Source: Flavobacterium sandaracinum
Lineage (GTDB): Bacteria > Bacteroidota > Bacteroidia > Flavobacteriales > Flavobacteriaceae
Length of the DNA stretch: 64,000 nt
NCBI RefSeq assembly: GCF_004349135.1
Contig: NZ_SMFN01000010.1
Span: 62,001 to 126,000, forward strand
Direction of reading: 5' to 3'
The position numbers and the translations under genes are program-made. Positions 8,425-17,232 of the stretch are shown here, in pieces. Under the pieces are notes generated by a model. That model made no database searches. It was not told where the DNA came from and worked only from the letters and a program-made list of their open reading frames with translations. Every line of letters begins with the position of its first letter. Position 1 is the first letter of the stretch.

Positions 8425-10227
8425 ATGCAAAACCCAACTCTTGAACTTCAAATCCAAACTTTACCAGACAATCCCGGCGTATATCAATATTACGATAAGG
8501 AAGGTAAAATCCTGTATGTGGGCAAAGCCAAAAATCTAAAAAAAAGAGTCTCTTCTTATTTCAATAAAATTCATGACACGGCCAAAACTAATGTGCTCGT
8601 AAAGAAAATTGTAACCATCAGACACATTGTTGTTCCTACGGAAACCGATGCGCTGTTGCTAGAAAATAACCTTATAAAAACGCTGCAGCCACGCTATAAC
8701 GTATTGCTGCGAGATGACAAAAGTTATCCTTGGTTGTGTATTAAGAAAGAACCTTTTTCCCGAATTTTTGCCACCAGAAGAATGGTCAAAGATGGGTCGG
8801 AATATTTTGGGCCGTATACCAGTTTCAAAACCGTAAGTACTATTCTGGATCTGATTAAAGAATTGTATCCGCTTCGAACTTGTAATTATGATTTGAGTAA
8901 AAGCAATATTGAAAGCGGGAAATTCAAGGTGTGTCTCGAATATCATATTGGTAATTGCATGGGTCCTTGTGAAGGTCATGAAACGCTTGAAAATTATCAA
9001 AAACAAGTAGATGCGATTCGGGAAATCTTGAAAGGGAACTTCAAGGAAAGCATGAAGGATTTTAAGCGAGTCATGACGAATCTGGCAGCCGACATGCATT
9101 TTGAAGAAGCACAAAAAATTAAGGAAAAAATAGAAATTCTGGAGAATTACCAATCGCGATCCACGATTGTTAATCCAAAAATTACCAACATCGATGTGTT
9201 TTCGATTGTTTCAGATGAAAGTGCGGCGTATGTGAATTTTTTGCAAATTTCACATGGTTCGATTATTCGTTCGCACACAATGGAAATCAAAAAGAAATTA
9301 GACGAGCCAGATGAAGAATTACTAGAATTGGCGATTATTGAATTGAGAGAGCGTTTTCAATTGTTGTCTCGAGAAGTGGTTGTCCCTTTTCATGTGGATT
9401 TGGGGGAGAATATAAAAATAACAGTTCCACAATTGGGAGACAAAAAGCAAATTCTGGATTTGTCGATTCGGAATGCTAAGTTCTACCGAATTGAACAACT
9501 CAAACAACTACAAATTGTAGATCCTGATCGCCATACCAAGAGAATTATGGCGCAAATGCAAAAAGACTTGAGGTTGCCGGTGGAGCCCAGACACATCGAA
9601 TGTTTTGACAATTCGAATATTCAGGGAACCAATCCTGTGGCGGCTTGTGTAGTTTTTAAAGATGGAAAACCTAGCAAGAAGGATTACCGTCATTTTAATA
9701 TAAAAACAGTCGAAGGACCGGATGATTTTGCTTCGATGACCGAAGTAGTTTACAGAAGATACAAACGATTATTGGACGAAAATCAACCATTGCCCAATTT
9801 AATAATTATTGATGGGGGAAAAGGACAATTGTCATCGGCGTTGAAAAGTATTGATGAATTGGGTTTGAGAGGAAAAATAACTATTATTGGTATTGCCAAA
9901 AGACTGGAAGAACTATTTTATCCAGGAGATTCTATTCCGCTGTATTTGGATAAAAGATCGGAAACCTTAAAAATAATTCAGCAATTGCGAAACGAGGCGC
10001 ACCGTTTTGGGATTACGCATCACCGCGATAAAAGGAGTAAAGCGGCATTAAATTCCTCGATAGAATCCATTCCTGGCATTGGAGAAAAAACAATGCTGAC
10101 TTTGATTCAACACTTTAAAAGTGTTAAAAGATTGAAATTAGCAACAGAAAAAGAAATTTCCGACGTTATAGGTGTATCAAAAGCCAAAAAAATTTCCGAA
10201 TTTTACAAAGCAACAAACGAAAATTAA
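8425..10227 (+). CDS. uvrC: Excinuclease ABC subunit C
   Basis: UvrC makes both incisions around DNA lesions in nucleotide excision repair. The 600-residue product has, in order, the GIY-YIG nuclease (PGVYQYY through LYVGKAKNL, residues 17-40), a Cys-containing segment (CLEYHIGNCMGPC, about 172-184), the UVR helix pair that binds UvrB (EEAQKIKEKIEILENY), the RNase H-like C-terminal nuclease (IECFDNSNIQG, about 391; later HRFGITHHRDKR) and a terminal helix-hairpin-helix (SIPGIGEKTMLTL). All parts are present and length is standard. Confidence 0.97.
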   Translation: MQNPTLELQIQTLPDNPGVYQYYDKEGKILYVGKAKNLKKRVSSYFNKIHDTAKTNVLVKKIVTIRHIVVPTETDALLLENNLIKTLQPRYNVLLRDDKSYPWLCIKKEPFSRIFATRRMVKDGSEYFGPYTSFKTVSTILDLIKELYPLRTCNYDLSKSNIESGKFKVCLEYHIGNCMGPCEGHETLENYQKQVDAIREILKGNFKESMKDFKRVMTNLAADMHFEEAQKIKEKIEILENYQSRSTIVNPKITNIDVFSIVSDESAAYVNFLQISHGSIIRSHTMEIKKKLDEPDEELLELAIIELRERFQLLSREVVVPFHVDLGENIKITVPQLGDKKQILDLSIRNAKFYRIEQLKQLQIVDPDRHTKRIMAQMQKDLRLPVEPRHIECFDNSNIQGTNPVAACVVFKDGKPSKKDYRHFNIKTVEGPDDFASMTEVVYRRYKRLLDENQPLPNLIIIDGGKGQLSSALKSIDELGLRGKITIIGIAKRLEELFYPGDSIPLYLDKRSETLKIIQQLRNEAHRFGITHHRDKRSKAALNSSIESIPGIGEKTMLTLIQHFKSVKRLKLATEKEISDVIGVSKAKKISEFYKATNEN

Positions 10228-10263
10228 CACCATCAGATTCTTTTACGGAACAAATTGCTGCTT

Positions 10264-12462
10264 ATGAAGAAAATCACACTATTATTCATCGTTTTTATAA
10301 GTTTGGCTGTGTTTTCTCAAGAACAAAAAAGACCTAAAATAGGTTTGGTTTTAAGTGGTGGTGGTGCAAAAGGTTTTGCTCATATTGGAGTTTTGAAAGT
10401 ATTGGAAGAAGCAGGTGTCAAGATCGATTACATTGGCGGAACTAGTATGGGTGCAGTTATTGGCGGTCTTTATGCCTCGGGATATAACGCATCCCAAATA
10501 GATTCTATTTTTCAAGCAACAGATTTCAATGAGTTAATCAACGATTTTATTCCCAGATCATCCAAGAATTTTTACGAAAGAAGAAACGACGAATTGTATG
10601 CGCTGGTTTTGCCCTTTAATAAAATGAAGATTGGAATTCCAGAAGCCTTGTCTAAAGGCATGTATAATTATAATTTATTGAGCAGAATAACCAGAAACGT
10701 AAGACACATCAAGGATTTTAACCAACTTCCCATTCCTTTTTTATGTATTGGAACCAATATTGAAACCGGCGAAGAAGTATTATTAAATAAAGGAAATTTA
10801 GCTCAGGCAATGATTGCAAGCTCTGCATTTCCCTCTTTGTTTTCTCCTGTAGAAATAGATGGAAAAATTTTAGTAGACGGTGGCGTTGTAAATAATTATC
10901 CAATTGAGGAAGTACGAAAATTGGGCGCTGATATCATTATTGGTGTCGATGTGCAAAATGATTTATTGGACCGGACTCAACTTAAGGATGCTACTAAGAT
11001 TTTGGTACAAATCACTAATCTTCAGTCGATAGAGCGAATGAAAAAAAATGTAACCAACACGGATATTTATATTAAACCCGATATTACACAATACGGTGTA
11101 ATCTCTTTTGATAAGGGAAGTGAAATTATAAGAAAGGGAGAGGAAGCCGCATTTGCTGTTTATGAACAAATAGAACGAATTGTTGAATTATCCAATCCGT
11201 ACAGGAAGCCAAAGTTGGAGTTGCATTCAGACAGTCTGCAGATAAGAGCTATAAATAGTAATGAATTAGATAATTACACGAAAGAGTATGTCATTGGAAA
11301 ATTAAGATTTAAGCCTGGTGCAAAAACGGGTTATGATGATTTGTTAAAAGGTATTAATAACATCAATGCGACTAAAAATTTTAGTGCTATATCGTATTCC
11401 TTAGAACCAAACAAAAACGATGTGGATTTGAATATTAATTTAAAAGAGAATCCAACAAAAACATATTTGAAATTTGGATTGCATTATGATAATTTGTTCA
11501 AAAGTGGTGTTTTAGTGAATTTGACACGTAAAAAAACACTTTTTAAAAATGATATTGCTTCTCTGGATATTGTTTTAGGCGATAATATCAGGTATAATTT
11601 AGATTATTATATCGAAAATGGATTTAATCTGAGTTTTGGGTTTAAATCGAATTACAATCAATTCAATAGAAATGTAGCGAAGGAAATAAGTAGTGCGACT
11701 TTTAATAATCCGGATATCAATTCTTTGAATATAGATTTTACAGACCTGACCAATCAGGCGTATTTCCAGTCTTTATTTGTTCAGAAATTTTTAATTGGAG
11801 GCGGAGTCGAGCTCAAATATTTAAAAATAAAATCGGAGACACTTGCTAATGTAGATCCCATAATTGACAATAGTAATTATCTGAGTCTTTTTGGATACAT
11901 GAAATACGATTCTTTCGATAATAAATATTTTCCTAAAAAAGGATGGTATTTTTCAGGGGATATTCAATCCTATTTGCTGTCTTCAAATTATACCGGTGAT
12001 TTTAAGCCGTACTCCATTGCCAAAGGAGATTTTGGAGTAGCGGCTACTCTATTTAAAAATGCTACCATCAAATTACAAACCGATGCCGGATTTTCTTTCG
12101 GTCAGGAAAGTGTGGCCTTTTTTAATTTTATTTTAGGGGGCTACGGATATAATCCATTGAATAATTTCAAATATTTATATGGATATGATTATTTGAGCAT
12201 TGCAGCCAATAGTTATATAAAGTCAACTGGAACCATAGATTATGAGTTTTACAAAAAGAATCACGTCAATTTTTCGGCAAATTTTGCTAATATTGGAGAT
12301 CGGATTTTTGAATCGGTAGATTGGATTTCAATACCAAAATATTCTGGTTATGCTGTTGGATATGGATTAGAAACGGTCATTGGGCCCATCGAAATAAAAT
12401 ATTCTTGGTCCCCGGAACAGCCCAAAGGATTTACATGGTTTAGCATTGGGTTTTTGTTTTAA
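10264..12462 (+). CDS. Patatin-like phospholipase with outer-membrane barrel
   Basis: From the ATG at 10264 the product has 732 residues; an upstream TTG at 10255 is possible but less likely. A signal peptide is followed by a patatin domain with oxyanion motif SGGGAKGFAH, nucleophile motif GTSMG and catalytic DGG (LVDGGVVNNYP). A POTRA-like region and a C-terminal beta-barrel of the BamA/TamA type end in a hydrophobic aromatic residue (SIGFLF). This is the PlpD-like type Vd autotransporter layout, which exposes or releases a lipase at the outer membrane. It lies 36 bases after uvrC. The catalytic dyad looks intact; the lipid substrate is unknown. Confidence 0.92.
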   Translation: MKKITLLFIVFISLAVFSQEQKRPKIGLVLSGGGAKGFAHIGVLKVLEEAGVKIDYIGGTSMGAVIGGLYASGYNASQIDSIFQATDFNELINDFIPRSSKNFYERRNDELYALVLPFNKMKIGIPEALSKGMYNYNLLSRITRNVRHIKDFNQLPIPFLCIGTNIETGEEVLLNKGNLAQAMIASSAFPSLFSPVEIDGKILVDGGVVNNYPIEEVRKLGADIIIGVDVQNDLLDRTQLKDATKILVQITNLQSIERMKKNVTNTDIYIKPDITQYGVISFDKGSEIIRKGEEAAFAVYEQIERIVELSNPYRKPKLELHSDSLQIRAINSNELDNYTKEYVIGKLRFKPGAKTGYDDLLKGINNINATKNFSAISYSLEPNKNDVDLNINLKENPTKTYLKFGLHYDNLFKSGVLVNLTRKKTLFKNDIASLDIVLGDNIRYNLDYYIENGFNLSFGFKSNYNQFNRNVAKEISSATFNNPDINSLNIDFTDLTNQAYFQSLFVQKFLIGGGVELKYLKIKSETLANVDPIIDNSNYLSLFGYMKYDSFDNKYFPKKGWYFSGDIQSYLLSSNYTGDFKPYSIAKGDFGVAATLFKNATIKLQTDAGFSFGQESVAFFNFILGGYGYNPLNNFKYLYGYDYLSIAANSYIKSTGTIDYEFYKKNHVNFSANFANIGDRIFESVDWISIPKYSGYAVGYGLETVIGPIEIKYSWSPEQPKGFTWFSIGFLF

Positions 12463-12646
12463 TTGTAATTTATTTCAATAATAATTCCGATATTTGTTAT
12501 AATGAAAACAAAATGGCTAGGTTTATTAGAATATCTTCAATTCCTTATCAAGAGAAATCCGGAATAAGTACCCTTTTTTTGATTTATCATAGCACATTAT
12601 AAAGTAATCTTAACTTTAATTTGTTACACTTTTAAACAAAAAAATC

Positions 12647-13804
12647 ATGCCTTTATATCATAAATTAGGGAGTTTTCCCCAAAAAAGACACACGCAATTC
12701 GAAAAACCAAACGGCGGTTTGTACTACGAACAACTCTTTGGAACAGAAGGTTTTCATGGTCATTCGTCATTGCTATATCACGTTCACAGGCCTACGCAAG
12801 TCAAGGAAATTCTAAAATCTTATTCGGTTGAACCTAAAATCGCCATTGGAAAAAACATTAAATCATTACTGTTAAAAGGATTTGAGTTAAAACCAGAAGA
12901 TGATTTTCTAGACAGTCGGAAAGCGATGTTGGTCAACAAGGATTGTACGATAGGATTAGCCGCTCCAAGACAATCGTTGCGCAACTATTTCTATAAAAAT
13001 GCTGATGCCGATGAAATGATTTTCATTCACAAAGGAAAAGGGAAACTGCGTACCATGATGGGAAATATTCCTTTTGAATATGGCGATTACTTGATTATTC
13101 CTCGCGGAATGATTTACCAAATTGACTTTGAAACTTCGGAAAACAGATTGTTCTACGTCGAATCCTTTGCGCCTTTTTACACACCTAAACGCTATAAAAA
13201 CGAATCAGGGCAACATTTAGAGCATTCGCCATTTTGCGAACGCGACTTTATTTTGCCAAACGAGTTAGAGACCCACGATGAAAAAGGCGATTTTCTCATC
13301 AAAATCAAAAAAGAAGGTATGATGCATGAAGTGGTTTATGCCACGCATCCTTTTGACGTTGTGGGTTGGGACGGATATAATTTCCCTTACGGATTCAGCA
13401 TTCACAATTTTGAGCCTATAACGGGGCGCGTTCATCAGCCGCCACCGGTGCATCAAACCTTCGAAACGGCAACTTTTGTGGTTTGTTCTTTTGTTCCAAG
13501 GTTGTACGATTACCATCCAAAATCTATTCCAGCGCCTTACAATCATAGCAATATCGACAGTGATGAGGTTTTGTATTATGTAGATGGCGATTTCATGAGT
13601 CGTAATAATATTGAGCAAGGTCACATTACATTGCACCCAAAAGGGATTCCGCACGGACCAGCGCCAGGAGCTATGGAACGCAGTATTGGTCATACAGAAA
13701 CACACGAACTGGCAGTTATGGTCGATACATTTCGCCCGTTGATGGTCACCGAAGAAGCCATGGGTCTAGACGATGGTCAGTACTATAAATCTTGGGTGGA
13801 ATAG
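12647..13804 (+). CDS. hmgA: Homogentisate 1,2-dioxygenase
   Basis: An iron(II) enzyme that opens the ring of homogentisate to maleylacetoacetate in tyrosine/phenylalanine breakdown. The 385-residue cupin-type protein begins MPLYHKLGSFPQKRH and contains the characteristic LYHVHRPTQV and the conserved C-terminal block NSNIDSDEVLYYVDG-like (seen as HSNIDSDEVLYYVDG) followed by HPKGIPHGPAPG, which carry the iron ligands. The shorter length and alternative N-terminus match the bacterial form. hppD, the preceding pathway enzyme, follows after about 250 bases that hold a dispersed repeat. Confidence 0.95.
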   Translation: MPLYHKLGSFPQKRHTQFEKPNGGLYYEQLFGTEGFHGHSSLLYHVHRPTQVKEILKSYSVEPKIAIGKNIKSLLLKGFELKPEDDFLDSRKAMLVNKDCTIGLAAPRQSLRNYFYKNADADEMIFIHKGKGKLRTMMGNIPFEYGDYLIIPRGMIYQIDFETSENRLFYVESFAPFYTPKRYKNESGQHLEHSPFCERDFILPNELETHDEKGDFLIKIKKEGMMHEVVYATHPFDVVGWDGYNFPYGFSIHNFEPITGRVHQPPPVHQTFETATFVVCSFVPRLYDYHPKSIPAPYNHSNIDSDEVLYYVDGDFMSRNNIEQGHITLHPKGIPHGPAPGAMERSIGHTETHELAVMVDTFRPLMVTEEAMGLDDGQYYKSWVE

Positions 13805-13944
13805 TCATTGCGAGGAACGAAGCAATTACATTACAATTGTCAGCCTGAGCGTAGTGGAAGTAAGGAGCTGTTTCCTGCTGTACGTTATATCTTTTCCTGG
13901 CTAAAGAAGCCAGAAAAAGGATGCCACTTCCATCAGGGCTAGGA
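13804..13944. repeat. Dispersed intergenic hairpin repeat, copy A
   Basis: The segment between hmgA and hppD starts with the widespread GTCATTGCGAGGAACGAAG-type repeat. It is followed by AGGAGCTGTTTCCTGCTGT, TATATCTTTT, an inner hairpin (CTGGCT 13897-13902 with AGCCAG 13908-13913), AAAAAGGATGCC and ATCAGGGCTAGG. The same order of blocks recurs near 58.8 kb and, partly, near 52.3 and 40.6 kb. No protein is encoded. Confidence 0.7.
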
Positions 13945-14053
13945 TGTAGAATAATCAACAACATTTTTTTAAATTCATAAATCCGTGTACATCAGTTTAA
14001 TCCGCGTCATCCGCTTTCCAAAACTGTACGTACCGAATCAAAAAATAAATATC

Positions 14054-15214
14054 ATGTCAAAAGAAGTAAAATCAGTAGAATACGGACTAGAAAAAATATT
14101 TGAAGGAGCGCAAGATTTTCTTCCTTTACTAGGAACCGATTATGTAGAATTCTACGTAGGAAATGCAAAACAATCGGCACATTATTACAAAACGGCTTTT
14201 GGTTATCAGTCATTGGCGTACGCCGGATTAGAAACCGGAGTTCGAGACAGAACATCGTATGTGTTAAAACAAGATAAGATTCGTATTGTTTTAACGACGC
14301 CTTTAACACAGGATTCTCCTATTCACGAACATTTGCAAAAGCATGGTGATGGAGTGAAAGTGGCGGCGCTGTGGGTTGAAGACGCGACAAGTGCTTACGA
14401 AGAAACAATGAAACGTGGCGCGCGCTCTTTTATGGAGCCAACGGTTGAGAAAGATGAATTTGGAGAAGTAGTACGTTCCGGAATTTATACCTACGGGGAA
14501 ACGGTGCATATTTTTGTGGAGCGTAAAAATTATACGGGTGTTTTCCTTCCGGGCTACAAGGAATGGAAATCCGATTACAATCCAGAACCAACAGGATTAA
14601 AATACATCGATCACATGGTAGGAAATGTAGGTTGGAACGAAATGAATACTTGGGTGAAGTTCTATGAAGACGTGATGGGATTTGTGAATTTCCTTTCTTT
14701 TGATGACAAACAAATCAATACGGAATATTCGGCGTTGATGAGTAAAGTAATGTCTAATGGAAACGGAAGAATTAAATTTCCAATCAACGAACCTGCTGAA
14801 GGAAAGAAGAAATCACAAATTGAGGAATATTTAGATTTTTATGGCGGACCTGGAATTCAGCATATCGCTATTGCTACGGATGATATTATCAAAACGGTAT
14901 CGCAACTCAAGGCAAGAGGAATCGAATTCTTATCTGCTCCGCCGCATACGTATTATGAAGCTATACCAGAGCGATTGGGTGATCACATGAAAATGATGAA
15001 AGAAGACCTGAATGAAATCGAGAAACTGGCAATCATGGTTGATGCAGATGAAGAAGGATATTTATTGCAAATTTTTACAAAACCGGTGCAAGACAGGCCT
15101 ACCTTGTTTTTTGAGATTATTCAAAGAATGGGAGCCAAAGGGTTTGGTGCAGGGAACTTTAAAGCACTATTTGAATCAATTGAGCGTGAACAACAATTGC
15201 GAGGAACGTTATAG
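14054..15214 (+). CDS. hppD: 4-hydroxyphenylpyruvate dioxygenase
   Basis: A non-heme iron enzyme that converts 4-hydroxyphenylpyruvate to homogentisate. The ATG at 14054 gives 386 residues starting MSKEVKSVEYG; an in-frame upstream ATG would add an unlikely leader. The two vicinal-oxygen-chelate modules are visible. The iron ligands are expected at the His of IDHMVGN, the His of IQHIAIATDDI and the Glu of FFEIIQRMG, all present, as is the conserved C-terminal GFGAGNFKALFESIE. With hmgA it forms the core of the homogentisate pathway. Confidence 0.96.
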   Translation: MSKEVKSVEYGLEKIFEGAQDFLPLLGTDYVEFYVGNAKQSAHYYKTAFGYQSLAYAGLETGVRDRTSYVLKQDKIRIVLTTPLTQDSPIHEHLQKHGDGVKVAALWVEDATSAYEETMKRGARSFMEPTVEKDEFGEVVRSGIYTYGETVHIFVERKNYTGVFLPGYKEWKSDYNPEPTGLKYIDHMVGNVGWNEMNTWVKFYEDVMGFVNFLSFDDKQINTEYSALMSKVMSNGNGRIKFPINEPAEGKKKSQIEEYLDFYGGPGIQHIAIATDDIIKTVSQLKARGIEFLSAPPHTYYEAIPERLGDHMKMMKEDLNEIEKLAIMVDADEEGYLLQIFTKPVQDRPTLFFEIIQRMGAKGFGAGNFKALFESIEREQQLRGTL

Positions 15215-15322
15215 AAACGCATTATTTTTACATATTGTGAAAAAATAACCGATGAACAGCACGTTTTTTTATAAATGTTGTGTTAAACTTTATTTTTTGC
15301 AAAAATAACTGAATTTGTTAGC

Positions 15323-15447
15323 TACCTTTGCACTCGCAAAAAGGGAAGGGGTGGTTTCCTTCCTAATTTCATATAAATTTCATAGTTTATAGTTTTTTGG
15401 TTAGTTAATAGCATAAAAACTCAGTCATTATTTGACTGAGTTTTTTT
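15323..15447 (+). ncRNA. Candidate small RNA or leader with its own promoter and terminator
   Basis: A perfect -7 box, TACCTTTG at 15323-15330, is followed by a GC-rich stretch (GGAAGG pairing with CCTTCC around 15344-15363), an AT-rich middle and a clear terminator. In the terminator CTCAGTCA (15420-15427) pairs with TGACTGAG (15433-15440), flanked by A4 and T7. A TTG near 15297-15299 could be the -33 element with a 23-base spacer. No ORF of useful length lies between. The predicted transcript is about 110 nt from about 15337. It may be a free RNA or an attenuated leader for the DUF3108 gene 60 bases downstream. Confidence 0.45.
15416..15447 (+). terminator. Rho-independent terminator of the candidate small RNA
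   Basis: An eight-pair stem (CTCAGTCA/TGACTGAG) extended by A4/T4, with a TTATT loop and a seven-T tail. Confidence 0.85.
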
Positions 15448-15506
15448 GTTTTAATATATTTGGAACAAATTTTGCTAATACATTCAATAAATTGACAAAA
15501 TAAGTA

Positions 15507-16274
15507 ATGAAAAAACTAATCTTATTCTTCATATTGATTGTAACAGTAAGCTTTGATTCTCCTCAGGAAGATGCTTACGGTGTGGGAGAATATTTCAAAT
15601 TCAGAATCCATTACGGAATAGTGAATGCTGGATATGCCACTTTAGAAGTGAAAGATGCCACGCTAAATAGCAAAAAAACGTTTCATGTTGTTGGTAGAGG
15701 ATACACCACGGGAATGTCACGATTTTTCTTCAAAGTAGATGATTTATACGAAAGTTATATCGACAAGGAAACTAGAAATCCATATCAATTTGTTCGGAAA
15801 ATTGATGAAGGTGGTTATACCAAAAATCAAGAAGGTTTTTTCAATCAATCCAGTAATAGGGTGGTGGTGAAGGATTATAAACATAAAACGGAAAAAACGC
15901 TTTATATTCCAAAAAACACTCAAGATATATTATCAACTTTTTATTATTTAAGGAATCATCCTAATATTGATAAGTTAAAAATAGGCGAAGCCGTTGCTAT
16001 TGACATGTTTTTTGATGATGAAACTACAAAATTTAAGCTAAAGTTTATAGGACGAGAAAATATTACCACTAAATTTGGCGTTGTTCCAGCTATGATTTTT
16101 AGACCTTTAGTACAATCAGGACGTGTTTTTAAAGAACAAGAAAGTCTAACCGTTTGGATTTCGGATGATGATAATAAAGTGCCGCTCAGGATAAAAGCTA
16201 GTTTAGCTGTAGGTTCAATTAAGGCAGATATTGATGCATACAAAGGATTAAAGACTCCTTTCAAAAAAAAATAA
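15507..16274 (+). CDS. DUF3108 domain protein, exported
   Basis: The 255-residue product has an N-terminal signal peptide (MKKLILFFILIVTVSF) and then the DUF3108 pattern: GEYFKFRIHYGIVNAGYATLEV near residues 27-48, a YESYIDKETRNPYQFVRKI segment, a central IPKNTQDILSTFYYLR and a C-terminal VPLRIKASLAVGSIKADI. Family members are periplasmic or surface beta proteins of unknown biochemical role. It precedes tryptophan 2,3-dioxygenase by two bases, and probably shares a transcript with it and the M23 peptidase. Confidence 0.85.
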   Translation: MKKLILFFILIVTVSFDSPQEDAYGVGEYFKFRIHYGIVNAGYATLEVKDATLNSKKTFHVVGRGYTTGMSRFFFKVDDLYESYIDKETRNPYQFVRKIDEGGYTKNQEGFFNQSSNRVVVKDYKHKTEKTLYIPKNTQDILSTFYYLRNHPNIDKLKIGEAVAIDMFFDDETTKFKLKFIGRENITTKFGVVPAMIFRPLVQSGRVFKEQESLTVWISDDDNKVPLRIKASLAVGSIKADIDAYKGLKTPFKKK

Positions 16275-16276
16275 AA

Positions 16277-17212
16277 ATGAATAACAATGAGAATTCAGAA
16301 GCTATCTTAAAAGAAATTGAGCTTAAATACAATGCGATAAATCAAAAAACAGAGACGCAGTTAGAAGGATTGCTTTGGTCTAAACCTATTACGTATTGGG
16401 ATTACATTCAAACAGATGCTTTGTTGAATCTGCAAATTCAAAGAACGACGCTTCCTGATGAAATGGTTTTTATTATGTATCACCAAGTAAATGAATTAAT
16501 ATTTAAAATGATTCTTTGGGAAATGCAGCAAATTGCGTATTGTAAGGACATCAATACAGTTTTTTTTACAGAAAGATTGATGCGAATTAGTCGTTATTTT
16601 GATATGTTAACTACCTCCTTCAGTATTATGGGAGATGGAATGGAAGTGGAACAATACATGAAATTTAGAAATACATTGACGCCTGCTAGTGGTTTTCAGA
16701 GCGCGCAGTACCGCTTAATAGAATTTTCTTCCACTGACCTAATAAACCTGATTGACCACCGTTATAGAGACACCATCGACAGAAATACTCCGTATGAGTT
16801 TGCATTGGAGCATTTGTATTGGCAAGCAGCTGGTAAAGATTATCAAACTGGAAAAAAATCTTTCCTATTGGAGGAATTTGAAAAAAAATACAAAAAGGAA
16901 TTCCTAGCGTACATGGAGGAATACAACACCATAAATATTTGGCAAAAATTCAAGCAATTACCTGAATTAGATCAAAAAAATCCTGAATTAGTTCAAGCGA
17001 TGCGTCATTATGATCATACGGTCAATATCACTTGGGTAATGCAACATTTGAATACAGCAAAAAAATACATTGATCAAAGCGGAAAAGGAGATGGCGAAGC
17101 TACTGGTGGAAGTGACTGGAAAAAATACATGCATCCTAAATACCAAAGAAGAATTTTCTTCCCGGAATTATGGAGTAGCCATGAACTAGAAAATTGGGGA
17201 GTAGAAAAGTAA
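16277..17212 (+). CDS. Tryptophan 2,3-dioxygenase family protein
   Basis: A heme enzyme that opens the indole ring of tryptophan to N-formylkynurenine. The 311-residue helical protein shows family landmarks: ITYWDYIQTDALLNLQ, the heme-pocket MYHQVNELIFKMILWEM near residues 73-89, FRNTLTPASGFQSAQYR (substrate loop), and the late GEATGGSDWKKYM with the ATGGS-type motif over the heme. Overall the pattern matches the TDO family in Bacteroidota. Kynurenine-pathway partners are not in the window, but the adjacent hppD/hmgA genes also degrade aromatic amino acids. Confidence 0.9.
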   Translation: MNNNENSEAILKEIELKYNAINQKTETQLEGLLWSKPITYWDYIQTDALLNLQIQRTTLPDEMVFIMYHQVNELIFKMILWEMQQIAYCKDINTVFFTERLMRISRYFDMLTTSFSIMGDGMEVEQYMKFRNTLTPASGFQSAQYRLIEFSSTDLINLIDHRYRDTIDRNTPYEFALEHLYWQAAGKDYQTGKKSFLLEEFEKKYKKEFLAYMEEYNTINIWQKFKQLPELDQKNPELVQAMRHYDHTVNITWVMQHLNTAKKYIDQSGKGDGEATGGSDWKKYMHPKYQRRIFFPELWSSHELENWGVEK

Positions 17213-17232
17213 GTTGAATTAAAAAACACGGT

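Noticed and set aside
12502-12567. A 21-codon open frame between the patatin gene and hmgA (MKTKWLGLLEYLQ...)
   Set aside because: It has a plausible ATG, but no exact -7 box, no recognised family and no conservation evidence. Chance occurrence in AT-rich DNA is likely.
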